35,503 bases of DNA, taken from positions 1-35,503 of the forward strand of contig JAIPMN010007348.1 in assembly GCA_020650975.1 (NCBI GenBank), given 5' to 3'. Position 1 is the first letter of the stretch; the number at the start of each line of letters is the position of its first letter. The notes under the pieces are model-generated. The model saw nothing but the letters and a program-made list of their open reading frames with translations. It made no database searches and was not told the DNA's origin. The DNA is from Apostichopus californicus. Lineage: Eukaryota > Echinodermata > Holothuroidea > Aspidochirotida > Stichopodidae. This document shows, one piece after another, positions 20,601-32,000 of this stretch. Both the position numbers and the translations under genes were made by a program.

Positions 20601-21030
20601 CATTTCTATCTATAGTCTAGCCAATAGAAAAATTCTATATGACTACCAATGATCTCCATGTGTAACACTGAGCTATAAATAGATCGGGGGCTTTCCCATA
20701 TTTTTGCACACTATGACATCACAATTTTAATAGAAGGTCAATTCTAACAGATGATCAAATGAACCATGAAGGAAAACATGAAATAGGCCTGTTCTTTCGT
20801 CAAATGTCAACATATTCACAAAAGATGGAGTTAACAGTTAGATTTTAGCCAAAATTATATATCTTCACATAATCTGTACATCCCTACAAAAGCCCTTAAA
20901 CAATGAGAACTGGTATTCTGAACCTGGAACGATAATTCTGCTGAATCTTGGAATAACGTTTCATGGCAGACACAACCGTTTTCAGTTTTTTCAATTCCGT
21001 TCAAACGGGTGACGAGCTTACAACATATTC
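17546..21030 (-). CDS. Unrecognised multi-exon gene with microexons, 3' part
   Basis: Five candidate exons on the minus strand, in transcript order: 21030-20924, 20084 (or 20086)-19992, 19114-19095 (20 nt), 19032-18993 (40 nt) and 17690-17546 ending in TAG. The last four have good splice borders (donors GGA|GTAAGC, GGAC|GTAAAC, CTC|GTAAGT) and their phases join exactly: GA+T, C+AT, TC+C. Protein pieces are GSKMLVEILNAGDRNLTF, SSIVGDDTDDLSD, HRRMYGH, GSNMKDGQIEMFS, and a tail from AAISKPHRNFPAKTSIHSGG to LLSDPEQHVDLNRPAPVTE. I do not recognise the family. The first exon contains, in one frame, a helical piece VVSAMKRYSKIQQNYRSR that faintly recalls syntaxin linkers, but no SNARE motif follows. 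Upstream exons were not found in 21.03-22.80 kb. Function unknown. Confidence 0.55.
18993..19032 (-). CDS. 40-nt exon of the microexon gene
   Basis: Minus-strand acceptor ctccgttccag and strong donor TTCTC|GTAAGTC. Only one frame is open (xGSNMKDGQIEMFS); it needs one base from the left and leaves two bases, which fit the neighbours on both sides. Confidence 0.6.
19095..19114 (-). CDS. 20-nt microexon
   Basis: Flanked on the minus strand by cctttactattcag and GTAAAC. Its 20 bases (1 + 18 + 1) code HRRMYG and convert the phase-2 end of the upstream exon to the phase-1 end the next exon requires. Direct joining of its neighbours without it would break the frame. Confidence 0.5.
19992..20084 (-). 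CDS. GSKMLVEILNAGDRN exon of the microexon gene
   Basis: Donor TCGGA|GTAAGC; the acceptor is a tandem AGAG after a T-rich tract (ctgcttttag), so the exon may start at 20084 or 20086. Thirty codons, only one frame open throughout. Strongly protein-like: GSKMLVEILNAGDRNLTFSS then IVGDDTDDLS. Confidence 0.6.
20419..20640. repeat. Tandem array of seven CCAAT-containing units
   Basis: CCAATAGAAA starts at 20419, 20450, 20481, 20516, 20551, 20586 and 20621, giving periods of 31, 31, 35, 35, 35 and 35. The longer unit has an extra CTAT. From the third unit, TCTAGCC/AAGTATT and TCCAGCC/AAGCATT types alternate, so the later part is a 70-bp higher-order repeat. It lies in an intron of the microexon gene. 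Confidence 0.95.
20924..21030 (-). CDS. Candidate upstream exon with two competing frames
   Basis: Minus-strand acceptor gggttgtcag and donor TTCCAG|GTTCAG. Frame A is open over all 107 nt (ICCKLVTRLNGIEKTENG ... ELSFQ) and joins the next exon at 20086. Frame B, read after a run of six A, gives LKTVVSAMKRYSKIQQNYRS, looks more like a protein helix and joins at 20084, but it needs a one-base change in the A run to connect upstream. The choice is open. Confidence 0.35.
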
Positions 21031-21638
21031 CTGACAACCCTGAGCTTAAAGTATTTAAATAAATCTGGCAACCTTTTTAGAAGAGAAAATTGTGGTCTCT
21101 AAAGGACGGATCACAGTTCTGAACATGAACAAGAAGTTTCTTCCTCCAAAGATTAAACCTGGTACAAGACTGAAACACTTCAGACAGTGACAACGAAGGT
21201 AAAACTAAGTACACAATCCAGTGTCAAGTACATCACAAGACGACAGAAATACAAGTCTGTCAACTACTACAAAGGTGTGACCCTGATTCATCGTTTGCCA
21301 GGAAAAATATATGAAAAAAAAAAGATATCTTTTAGATAAATTTCACGCTTGGTTTGAGCATCAGCAATACAATGGTTCAAAAATTTCGAGAAACAAATCT
21401 AATTTATTGTTCATAGGGTAAAAAAAATTCCCTTTCCTCCTGACCACCAAATTTCAATTTTAAATTACAAAAATCTTTCGAATAGAGTGAATGATTTTCA
21501 TCTGACAAGCTAAGACCTGCCACCTCTTTAAATCTTCTTTAAAAATTCATTAAAATCTACAGAACTAGTCCATGAATACTATCATCTTTCTGAGTAGAGC
21601 TGTATATTTTCACACAATATATTGATCATCTTTCCCTG

Positions 21639-21940
21639 TGGACCAATTGGCTTAGCAATCGGGAGGTTCAGGGTTCGAAACCCGGCCGGGTCATTGTAAG
21701 GTGGATCTTTCATCCAAGAGCAATCTACGGTTTTCCTATCTGAAATGACTTTCTAAAATGGACAGATTCCAACTTGAGTTAAAATGTTGAATTGGAAGCC
21801 ACCCAACGTGTAAAAGTTGTAATCCACAAGCCCTTGTGGGTATCTCCCATTGCAGTACCCATTGTGTAAAATAACAGTGCACAAAAAATTCTACGGTACG
21901 CTGCCTGACTCTGCAGCCCCCCACTCCCCCCCCCCCTCAG
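21639..21940 (+). mobile_element. tRNA-derived SINE fragment
   Basis: A polymerase III A-box-like TGGACCAATTGG (21639-21650) precedes a perfect B box GGTTCGAAACC (21672-21682). The spacing is short and the 5' acceptor stem does not pair with the 3' side, so this is not a working tRNA. A non-tRNA body follows; its right border near the poly-C run at 21929 is a guess. Confidence 0.6.
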
Positions 21941-22542
21941 CAGCCTACTTTTTAGTTCAAAATTAAGTTAATTTCAAAACTTCTGACTCGAATATTACAC
22001 AAATGATACAATCTTGTATCCGGTGGCGATAATGCATTGGACGGATGTTGAAATCACAGCTGAGATGATATCACATGAACGAAACTATCAGTCGGAGAGA
22101 GGACAAAGCAGCTGTTCAAAAGACGCAGGAGGTTTTACTATACTATAATGTTTATCCATGTGATGTAATGAATCCTAAATCACAATGGTTATCTCTTCAG
22201 CTCTTATTATTTCAGTCATGTGTGCTACATAAACATACATACTTCATTAAATTCAATGCAACTACAAACGGGGAAACGCATCATCCCTTTAATTGTACCA
22301 AAAGTCAGTAAAGACTGCCTTGCTCATTTTATGTCAACATGGAAACTTGAAAACACATAGATTATGATTGTTAATGATGCAATTCCTTCAAATAAAAGAC
22401 ATTGCCAAAACTCTCATAGAAATGTTGAAAAGTTGTGTTATATATATTTTGAAACTTTGTGCATATTTCAGCATATCTACACAATTTTTTTTCGTGTCAC
22501 TGAGTAGTCCCTTTCATTAATGTCTCTTATAACCAGGAGATA

Positions 22543-22624
22543 AACCTTCTCTTAGGACACTCACTATTTAAGCTGACTCTGGTAACCTTCTCTCAGGACA
22601 CTCACTATTTAAGTTGATTCTGGT
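22543..22624. repeat. 41-bp tandem duplication (two copies)
   Basis: Copies 22543-22583 and 22584-22624 both begin AACCTTCTC and contain AGGACACTCACTATTTAAG; three differences. Confidence 0.95.
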
Positions 22625-22802
22625 TTTACTCCAAAATTTCAACAACCTTCCAAATGCTATGCAAGAAATCTCAATTTTACTTCCTTCCTTCTTCACCAGA
22701 TCATTATTGTCCATGATTTTCATGAGATGATTTTAGAGCAAGAAGTAGGCTATATCTGACCACTGAAAGTCAATTTATACAGAATCTAGGAGGACGCGGT
22801 CC

Positions 22803-23098
22803 TCAATCTAAAAGTCCCCCTCCCATCTTCGTTCCTTCCCCTAGGGGAGATGATGGAGACCTGATGGGGAACATTAGAACCTTGGTCAACATAAAAGAGA
22901 GGTCCGGAAGGCCGTCGAGTACGCGATTAGCTTCACCGCTGAGATCCGATTCTCTCTTCGACGGCTGTTGTACCATGGAGATTGAGGAACTCTTCATGAT
23001 TTCATCCAACGGTTTGAAGGTCGACTTCGAGGGGGCCAGGGCTGGGGATGGGATTGGCGGCGCTTCCAGGTCGAGGATGTCTGGGTCAATACTCGGAA
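22803..23098 (-). CDS. AFTPH: Aftiphilin terminal exon
   Basis: Minus-strand acceptor ttttggtcctcag; two bases complete a GTT codon, then 97 codons end at TGA. Contains IDPDILDLE, a Pro/Ser-rich linker and GLPDLSFMLTKVLMFP. The open frame continues past the acceptor into YYYYYY-type intron translation, which is excluded. Confidence 0.9.
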
Positions 23099-26000
23099 CT
23101 GAGGACCAAAATAATACCAAGAATGAGCTTAGAATAGAGGCTTGCAAGTCAAAGTAGTAATAGTAGTAGTAGTCAAGTAGTATTGAAAACTGCACAACAA
23201 AACAAAAGAATTTGGAATCAAACTTATGTTTGATGGGGAGTTTCAAAGAAGACAGGTCCAGTCTGGACATTTAACAACAAAGAGACATTTCAGAGTTATG
23301 AATCTTAACATTGAAAGTAACTTGGCTGGTAATCAGTGCCTTACTCTTGTAAAAGGTGTTTGGTCACAGCATGACTGTTTTATACAACATACATCAGTTT
23401 GAAAAGAGCTCAGATAAAGTTTTGACTAGAACAGAATTGAAACCATTGACTTCATGAGCCCCACTCAAGCAATACAGAAATCAGCAATGAAAAAGTGACA
23501 ACATATTTACTGTAGCTAAATGTTGGAATAAGACATGACAAATGTCTATTTGAAGGCAATCTCTTAATATCTGTGACAGGAACTCGATCAAAATGTATTA
23601 GATTTCTTGATGTAAATTTATAAATTATTCCTTTCCAATTCCCCCAAAATTAGGGTTAGCTTTAATATGGCAAAAAAACAACCAACAAAACCCAAACAGA
23701 ATATGCAAAAAAAACAAAAACAAAAACAAAAACAAAAAAAAATGGTTTGCAGGATGGCATTCCTTTGAAAAAGAAGTCAAGTAAAATATTTATTCTCTTG
23801 TAATCATTGCAGGCAACAGTTTATTGTGACAACCTTTACACAGCTTTTTGCTAAGACATGAACATACCTTAGGGAGAGGGAGGGAGGGGGGAGAGGGAGG
23901 GGGAGGGGAGGGTACATATGTTACGAACATACCATCTCCATGGAAAAAACCAATGTCAATATGCAAGTAACTCATAAGCCAAGCACAATATTAAATACTC
24001 TCAGCTATAGGAAGTTGAAGCAAGGTATGAAGCTAGTACTATATGCCAAAAAACTATCTTATGAAAAGATATTTATATTATAGTACAAAATCCTATACTC
24101 TAGTGTAACAACCACATTGTAAAATATTCTGTTTTTATCAAGGTCTAATTTATACTGACATCATGTGGGGATCTGGGGGGAAATAAATCATTCTCCTTGC
24201 AAATGTAATATCATAACAGTCGATTGTTTAAAGCAGTAGTACCCATTTTTTGGGTATCTGAATTGAAACATTATTTTTGGCTTCAAATTAACATATTTAA
24301 AGGCTATATACTTATGATATCATGTCTTATGATATTATGTCTTTTTAAGTGTTCAAAAAAGTTTAAGATAAACTCTGTAATAATGTTGTAAATACATTCC
24401 TGACAAAGTTATCTGTCATAATTCTAAGTCCCAATAAGAAAAACATACAAACAATTATTAGAATAAACAAAAGTTCTAATTGAGTTTTTTTTCTCAGGTC
24501 TATATGGGTTATAGTACTCCAGATAAAGCGGATATTCAAACTTCTTTTTGGCTTGGTGACCCCAATTGTCACCTTGTTCATCTTGGGGGAACATCCTGGT
24601 GCAGATGTTGGGATTTGGAGGAGGAGGAGGGATTTACAGGGGAACAGGTGTCCTTCTGGAGATCCTCTGAAATTTTCATAAGATTAAAGGATTTATGGCA
24701 GCAGGTTAGTTGCAAAACTGAAGGTATATTTTGCAACTTTTGAAGTAATTTCTGCTCACAGAATTTTTTTATTTTTTTTATTTTTATTTTCTCCAAAATA
24801 TTTCTGGCAACCCTTAAGAGGGTCACCTGAAACACAATTTGAATACCAGGGGATTATACAATCTATTGGCTTTTCATAGTTTAGCAAATTATAAACAGGA
24901 AGACATTTTTAAAGAGCAAAGTAGCTTGTCTACTGCAAAAAGCCTGTGCAGGTAAATTCAGGAAAATAAATTGAATCATTTTTGTTTTATATGCAGTCAT
25001 TTATGCCTATTGATCTTCATTACTGGTGCAATTTTGGTGGACTAAAGAAGTTAAAGACATAAAAGTTTTAAAGTAGGTCCTTTTCCTTTAAAGATTATGG
25101 TACCCAGTTGGTACCATGCACCAGAATTTAGCAAACTGAACACAAAGTGCGAAAAAGGCTCACAACAATAAGAACGATCTTATAGGGAAAAAAGAAAATA
25201 ATTATGCAAAAGTTTATACAGAAATAAATGTAATCTGAGATAAAGAATGACTGCAGAAAAAATAATAATAATAATAAATCAATAAAATAAGGCAAATTGA
25301 ATGTCAATTTCTGAATTTTCCACCACCATCTTTCAAAGAAGACAAAAACAATTAAATCGAGACACATTGGGTTCTCCTTTTGGAGTACTTTTTGAAATAT
25401 AAGAGAAAATCTACATATTTTGTTTCTTCTTTTTTGAAGAAACATATCAATCAGTATGAATTTAATACAGTGGCACAGTAAGTACACCAAAAGTAACAAC
25501 GTTTCTTGTCATTTTCCTGGATATTAGTTTTTTTATCTGGAATTCTTCGTAATTATCCGTTGGGATTGTTTGGAAAGTCAAAAATAATTAAAACTCCAGA
25601 AAGGACGATTAAGAATTGAAGAAAATTTGAAATTTTGAGTTGACTAAAATAATCATGAGAGGAGAAGGAAGAAATGAAAGAAAACAAAAGTTTTCTGATG
25701 TGGCGAGAAAAAGAAAATGACGTACCTAAAGAAACGAGACAATCTCCCTTAAATGTAAACCAAAAGGAAAACAAATATGAAGGTAATTCTTTGCTACGAT
25801 AGGAGGCCATTTTATACCAGCAATGCATGATGGTCTTTCTTTGTCAGGGCAAATTCATAAGAAGCATAAAAGAGTTGAAGAACAAATTATCTTTCATTTT
25901 CTTCCTTCCTTATTCAAAATTCATAATTTTCAGGCAACCAACTTCTGTCGTTTTTTTTTTTTTTTTTTTTTTTTTTTGGAAAAGTGTTTTACTTCTTTTC

Positions 26001-29000
26001 CCTCACTTCTGTTTGGGCTTATTCTCTCATTTCCTTCTTTCCTATCAGGACTTCTCTCGTTTTCAAATTTTTTTAATCACTTTTCACTGACAAAAACGGT
26101 TTTAATATTCTTGTCAGTTTGCTCTTGGGGGAGGGGGGATGATTAGTAGGGGTCCAATGGGAGGGGTCACTCTCCACTTTTGTGTGTGTGTTATTCATCT
26201 CTTCTATGAAAGTGAAAACAGCGCTTTCGTACACATGCATGCTTGTAGAAAGGTATGGTATTGTGGAGCAAGTAACTAACAATGCAATTAATATCTGATT
26301 GGATTAAAACATGCATGAAAAAAAACAACAACAGATTCAAGGAAGGCAAAGTCTGCTGGTATTATCAGTTTGCAAAATGAGGGTTGTAACCACTTGGGAT
26401 CAGTTTCATATAATAATAATAATAATAATTCTCTACATGGTTTCATGCTGCGGTAATTGTTTAACTACGGTCTGTCGATTGCCATCTTTGAGACGTCAAT
26501 TATCATTAAACCACCTTTTAATACATCATCAAATCATCAATTCAAATTGTCTCTTTTGAGTTAAAGAAAGAACAAAAAATTAAGGGAAAATGGTTTGTGG
26601 AACATTTCTGTAAGCAACTTGAAATGAGCAGAATATCAAAATTAAATGCTGGCAGCTGGAGTATCATGTCTTTTGGTGGAACAGTATTTGATGGGAGGAA
26701 GGAGGAGGGGGGGGATTAGGGGGAATGGTTGAGAACCATGGCCCCCCTTAATATTTTAATGCAATGATTTACATGCAGTTGTGGTACAGAGGCAGCTCTT
26801 TCTACTGCATTGTACAATGTTATGATTCCTGCTCCTCTCCAGTTTCAAACATGCAGTGTCCAGGTACTCGGTCACACTGCCTATTGGGTGAGGCAATTTT
26901 GTCTCTAAGGATCAATGTCAAATAAATCACATATGGAAATTTGCATAGTAATCTTCAGAATGCCAAGTTAATCCCTTCTGATCTCTTCTTAATCCAACTC
27001 AAAGTACAGATATGATACAAGCTGCACAATCCATGGCAAATTGAATGGGGATGTTGAAACACAATGGGACTCTCCAACGCTTTCTACAGAGGGCGCTGTC
27101 ATACCGGTCCTTATATGTACGCGAACATGCACAGTGAACTTGCATGTACAGATGTAGTGGATGATTGACTTGTTCATAATGTTCCACTTTTGCAATTTTG
27201 AAAGACAGGTTTTGAAAGCACAATTTAAACAATAAGTTTGACTTAAAACTAGTCACAGATATGATTGAAGAGATCTCTTCTTTAATATTTATCAACAAAA
27301 TTGTATATACTACCAGAGATCAAGTCATGTCACCGTTATGTTCTGCAGTCACAGACTGCACATTGTAGAGTATTGTGGAACTACAGTAGATTGGATCCAG
27401 AGCTGTATATATACGGCTCTGATAGGATCGATATGACAGCGCCCTCTATTGAGTTTGGGTGTGGTTGGAGAGCTTCACTGATACTTCACCTGTTAATGTG
27501 TTATATCACCATCATCAAAACATGAGAAAAATACACCACCATCAAAACAAGAGAATGTAACATAACAATATATAAAATGAAATAAAGTAATGAATAATGA
27601 AGAAAGCAAAGAGACAACTAAAGGAAAAGAAAATCTCCCTCAAAAGTCCCAAGGATGAGCAACAGACAAATGTTTTTAAGTTTAAATCCAAGACTAAGTC
27701 CAATGCTTTGTACTATTGGCTAATTAGACGGCCTGGCCTCACTTCCCCAATTCTTTTGCATCGGACCGAAGCTTGTTTTTCAAATCAGAATGCTTAAACA
27801 GGTTCACCACTTCATCTTGCTTTACAAACTTCATGTTTCCTGAGATATTCAGTACACAGTACTTGTAATTATCACCTTTGGGGAAACCCTTCAGCAGTGG
27901 TTGGTCAGGTATTAATAACCAGCCACCTTCATCTTCGAATAAGAGTCTCTCAACAGCTGAAGTACTCCCCCACTTTACATTTAAGAATAAACCTCTCACC
28001 ATCACCTTATCATAAAAAATATATATTTTTAACTCCCAAAAATAATTAGATGAGTCAAATCCCTGAGATTGAATCTTCAAAGTGGTCACCGTGGTTTCTC
28101 AGGTCAATCGCAAAAACAAACTCAAGCCAATTTTATCAATAACAATTCCCTTTGGGCAGATTTAGGTTAATTATTTTCTACCTGAGTTTTAACTTACAGT
28201 ACTTCCAAGGCTGTACAACATGTTGTGTGTGAGGTTTTGGAGGTATTGGTGTTTCATCACCCACCGTGCATGCTATTTCAACACTGTGATGTATTTAAAA
28301 GTTGTTTTTCATCGACCATTTGGTGGCTTGTCATTTAAAGCAAGTTGTTATAAACTGTTTTATCCAATCCAAACCAGAAAACCAAACAAGATATTTAAGT
28401 GTTCCGCCACTATCCTCCACTATCGAGAGATCAGCAAGGTCCCTTCCAATTATGCAGACCTAGATATCAACTATAATATCAAGTTCATTTTAGGAGTTAA
28501 TGTAATATATAGTTTCCTAAATTTGACTTCTTTTGATCTCAAATCGTGGAATAATTTATCAAGTATCGCCTCGCAAGAAAGTTGCAATACAGATGTAAAG
28601 ATGTATATGGCAGTTTTCTACACAGGAACTATAGTATTCTATGAGAGAAGAAAATTCAGAGTTTCCAAAAATGCTAAAAGAGAAATTTAAACATTAAATT
28701 AATCCCTGCAGATGACCTTTATCTAACACGTTCCTAACCGTTTAATTCATTACAACAATTTTTTGGTGTCCCACAAAGTTAATGTATTGTTTCTGTTACC
28801 CGTCTTACATGTAACCTTATGCTTAATATATTAATTCCTGGTACAATTTTGGGTTAATCTAACACGTTCCCAACCTTTAATACAAAATTTGTTTTGTGTC
28901 TCACAAAATTAATGTATTGTTGCTGTTAGACGTCATATATGTAACCTTATGCTTAATATACTAATTCCTGGTACAATTTTGGGTGGACTATAGTGGCAGG

Positions 29001-32000
29001 TACCGGGTCTCAGCTTAAACTGTCACATATAATCAGTACTGTACTACTGTACTGAACATTTACGTTTTTGCATCTTGATTGCATTGCTAGTACACAACTA
29101 CACAACAAAGTCTATGAAAAACACACTTTCCAAATTTTGGATTGCTTTACAGATTTTCTGATGATTTTGCAAATTATGAGACATTGGTACAAAAAAAAGT
29201 TGTACAAAGGAGAGAGGGCAATTTTAGGATATATATAAGGGAGGTTGCAAAAGGGAGGAATATAATTTCAAGGAGATTTATCAGCAAAAGAGGAGATGCC
29301 AGCAACCCAAAGAACCTCTAAAGTCCCTCGGGGAAACAACCCACAATAGACCAATAAGAAGGAAGTAAACCTGCAAAACAAATACTTTTAAAATTGTTAT
29401 CTGTTTGATATTATATGACTTTTGACAAACCAAAATAGATCTAAGGTCATTATAAAGATCTTATTTAATTTTAATGTTTTGGAAACAAAGAGGACTAATA
29501 ACATTTCCAGATGTATGGAACCGCAGTTGACACCATGCCAATGAAGTTGACCAAGTGCTGTCTTTCAAATGTGTCTGATAAACACCTCAAAGTGTACACA
29601 TATAATCTTTGATTTCAGGGAAAGTTTTAGTGTTATAATGTATAATATATACTACAATTACTATACAGCAGACTTTGCATGTTAAAAGTATGGGCCAGAC
29701 AATTTTCATTATATTCTCAAAAAATACATAATAATCAAAAATAACACGTCAACAAATCTCAATCTTTATTGCGTCTTCTTGTAGAGATGCCAGGCGTTGG
29801 AAACGGCCAACATTTTTGAATAGGCCGACCAAGCCTGTGACGTAAAAGTTGCACAATGCAAATATGCGTTTTCAAACCTTTACGGCATTTATTGCATTTG
29901 GTCACTCTGTTGCGTTCATGCGAAGTCTAGATTTTCTTCTCGATTACGAGAAAAATCAGCTGGAACAGTACCTGCCGATTTGTACAGTTACAGTTAACCT
30001 CGCTGTTAACCTCACATATTTTGTGTTTCCTTATCTTACCTCACTTAACTTCAGTTCTAAGTACATAAAGCACAAAATTATTCATGGATGTCCATGGATT
30101 CAATCCAAACCTTAATTAATGAAGAAGAGGCAGACCAGAATAAATAAACTGGGACAACCTCCCTCAAAAACTTTTACCTCAAACCCTTCACTCTGTATAT
30201 TCCACCTGAAAGATTAAACCCTACTTTCCCAGCTGTTTAATACAAGCTCATGTAATGAAAGCATGTAATGAGCAAAACATGCCTACTTCTGATTCAATTT
30301 GACATATTATGCAGAAGGAGATTGCTTAAGGATCGTGACTCACACAGAGAAGACCATCCAATGGATGGTTAAGACAGCATAAATTATCCACGCTTCTGCA
30401 TCTTTTAAAACCTTCTTTTTTTTGTATTTTGGCAGCAAACTCCTAGAATTTTCCATCAAATTATGATAATTTAGCAAGTGATTAATGATTCGGTTCTCAA
30501 CATGTCATCAGCCAGTTTTAAGTCTTTTTGCATTATTCACATGTTAGCAGCAAACTGGATCCAAAAATGCCCAAGCACATCTGAGGTGACCATTGCTACA
30601 GGATCAACAATGCTAGGAAATGTTCATACAGCACAACGACTCAACTGGTTATTAAAATATGGAAATAGTCTGACAGAATAATTTACCTGTCGTGAGGTCT
30701 ATATACAGTGGTATTTACACACGATCTTTAATGATTGCCAAATTATGAATAAACACAAGGACATTTCCAGCCGCTGTTGCCAGATGCAATTCACAAACTA
30801 TCACAAAAATTCATATCCTTGCGATACAAACTATACTATAGGGATGTGGGGTTGAGTTTGTTCATATTACACTCATATGAATACTACGGTGTATACGATG
30901 AGATAAGATCAACTTTATTAAACCTACAAAGGGTAACTGAATGCTCGAATAAAAAAGTAAACAGTAATCAAAAATTTGTAAAAATGAAAAACTATATACA
31001 CCTTTAACACTCATAATCCTCTCTTTATTTTCTGGAAACTAATAAATGCTTTCATATTATTATTAAATAATTAATTGCACGCTTAAAGTCACATGGTGCG
31101 TGCCTATCCACATCCATCACATATAATTAAAAAAAATCTCTTTATGAATCACTTTACATTATTCTTTTTTTCAAGTTTTTGACTGGTGTGAGTCACACTG
31201 TAGATATGAAAAAGAGAAACATCATTGCTGGCCACATGCTTTAATTACTGTAAGCTGTGCTCAAACAGATTGCTACTGTACATTAGCCATGGAGAGCCAA
31301 TCAGAGACAACACATTTCTGATTCTTTGAATAAACATCAATGTGATGAGGGGAGAAAATGGTTCCAAAGAATATAAGCATACAGTATAAAACAGTTAGAT
31401 CCGACAATAGTAACATACTTAAAATACAAAAAAACGAAGAAAAAAATTAAAACTTAGCAATATTATACAATTTAAACCAACAATTACCCAAAAGAGGCTT
31501 CATGGGAGGAGCAAATGAATTTGATAATGATGATGGTGATGTTATCATGCTGTAGTAAGTAACAATCTGGAGTAAAAATTGCCGAAATCAATAAAAAATG
31601 GGCATTCTAGGCTGCAACTTTTGTGTCAAACAAGAAACGAAAAAGGAAGGCATGCAATTACATAAAAAGGAAAAAGAAAGAAAAAAATAACATCAAGCAG
31701 GGAATCATATTTATTAAACTAAATGAAACAGAGCAAAAAAAAAAAAAACAAAAAAAAATGACTACTATGCCATTCACATCATCACTGGTGACCGTTTTGA
31801 CGTTTACCTGTTTTCGATTTACTTTTGGAGCTGGGGGTGGAACTCTTTGTTTCTGTTGCAAAGAAGTCCAAGTTAAGCTTGTTGGCTGTAAAGGATGATC
31901 ATGATGAGGTGTGATTAAGATCAAATGGAAGAGTGAACGATGATTCATCACCAGGGGTGGATCCAGGAATCACGGACGTGCCGGGGGAGGGGGGGGTGGG

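Larger units (their letters stand above)
21031..22802. other. Aftiphilin 3' UTR / intergenic sequence
   Basis: Apart from the SINE and a 41-bp duplication, no coding feature is supported. TTTATT at 21403-21408 could serve as a minus-strand poly(A) signal for aftiphilin, but is 1.4 kb from its stop. Confidence 0.4.
23099..31807 (-). other. Large (8.7 kb) aftiphilin intron
   Basis: Holds microsatellites (TAG at 23154-23173, AAT at 25261-25277, TAA at 26411-26429), a 27-T run (25951-25977), a G-rich tract (23872-23912), an inverted-repeat element (27069-27472), a 136-bp duplication (28721-28984) and two long open frames at 27.7-28.7 kb. No further aftiphilin exon is required by phase. Confidence 0.7.

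Noticed and set aside
21639..21700. tRNA gene suggested by a perfect B box
   Set aside because: The A-to-B spacing is too short for an anticodon arm and the ends do not form an acceptor stem, so a tRNA-derived SINE fits better.
22864..23157. Plus-strand 97-codon frame
   Set aside because: Antisense shadow of the aftiphilin terminal exon, whose minus-strand frame matches the family.
24498..24705. Apparent exon with a good acceptor and donor on the plus strand; protein-like frames on the minus strand too
   Set aside because: Frames on both strands compete, none matches a known family, the minus-strand frame hits a stop or lacks a donor, and it is not needed for aftiphilin phase.
25823..26146. 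Plus-strand frames rich in phenylalanine
   Set aside because: Created by the 27-T run and T-rich flanks.
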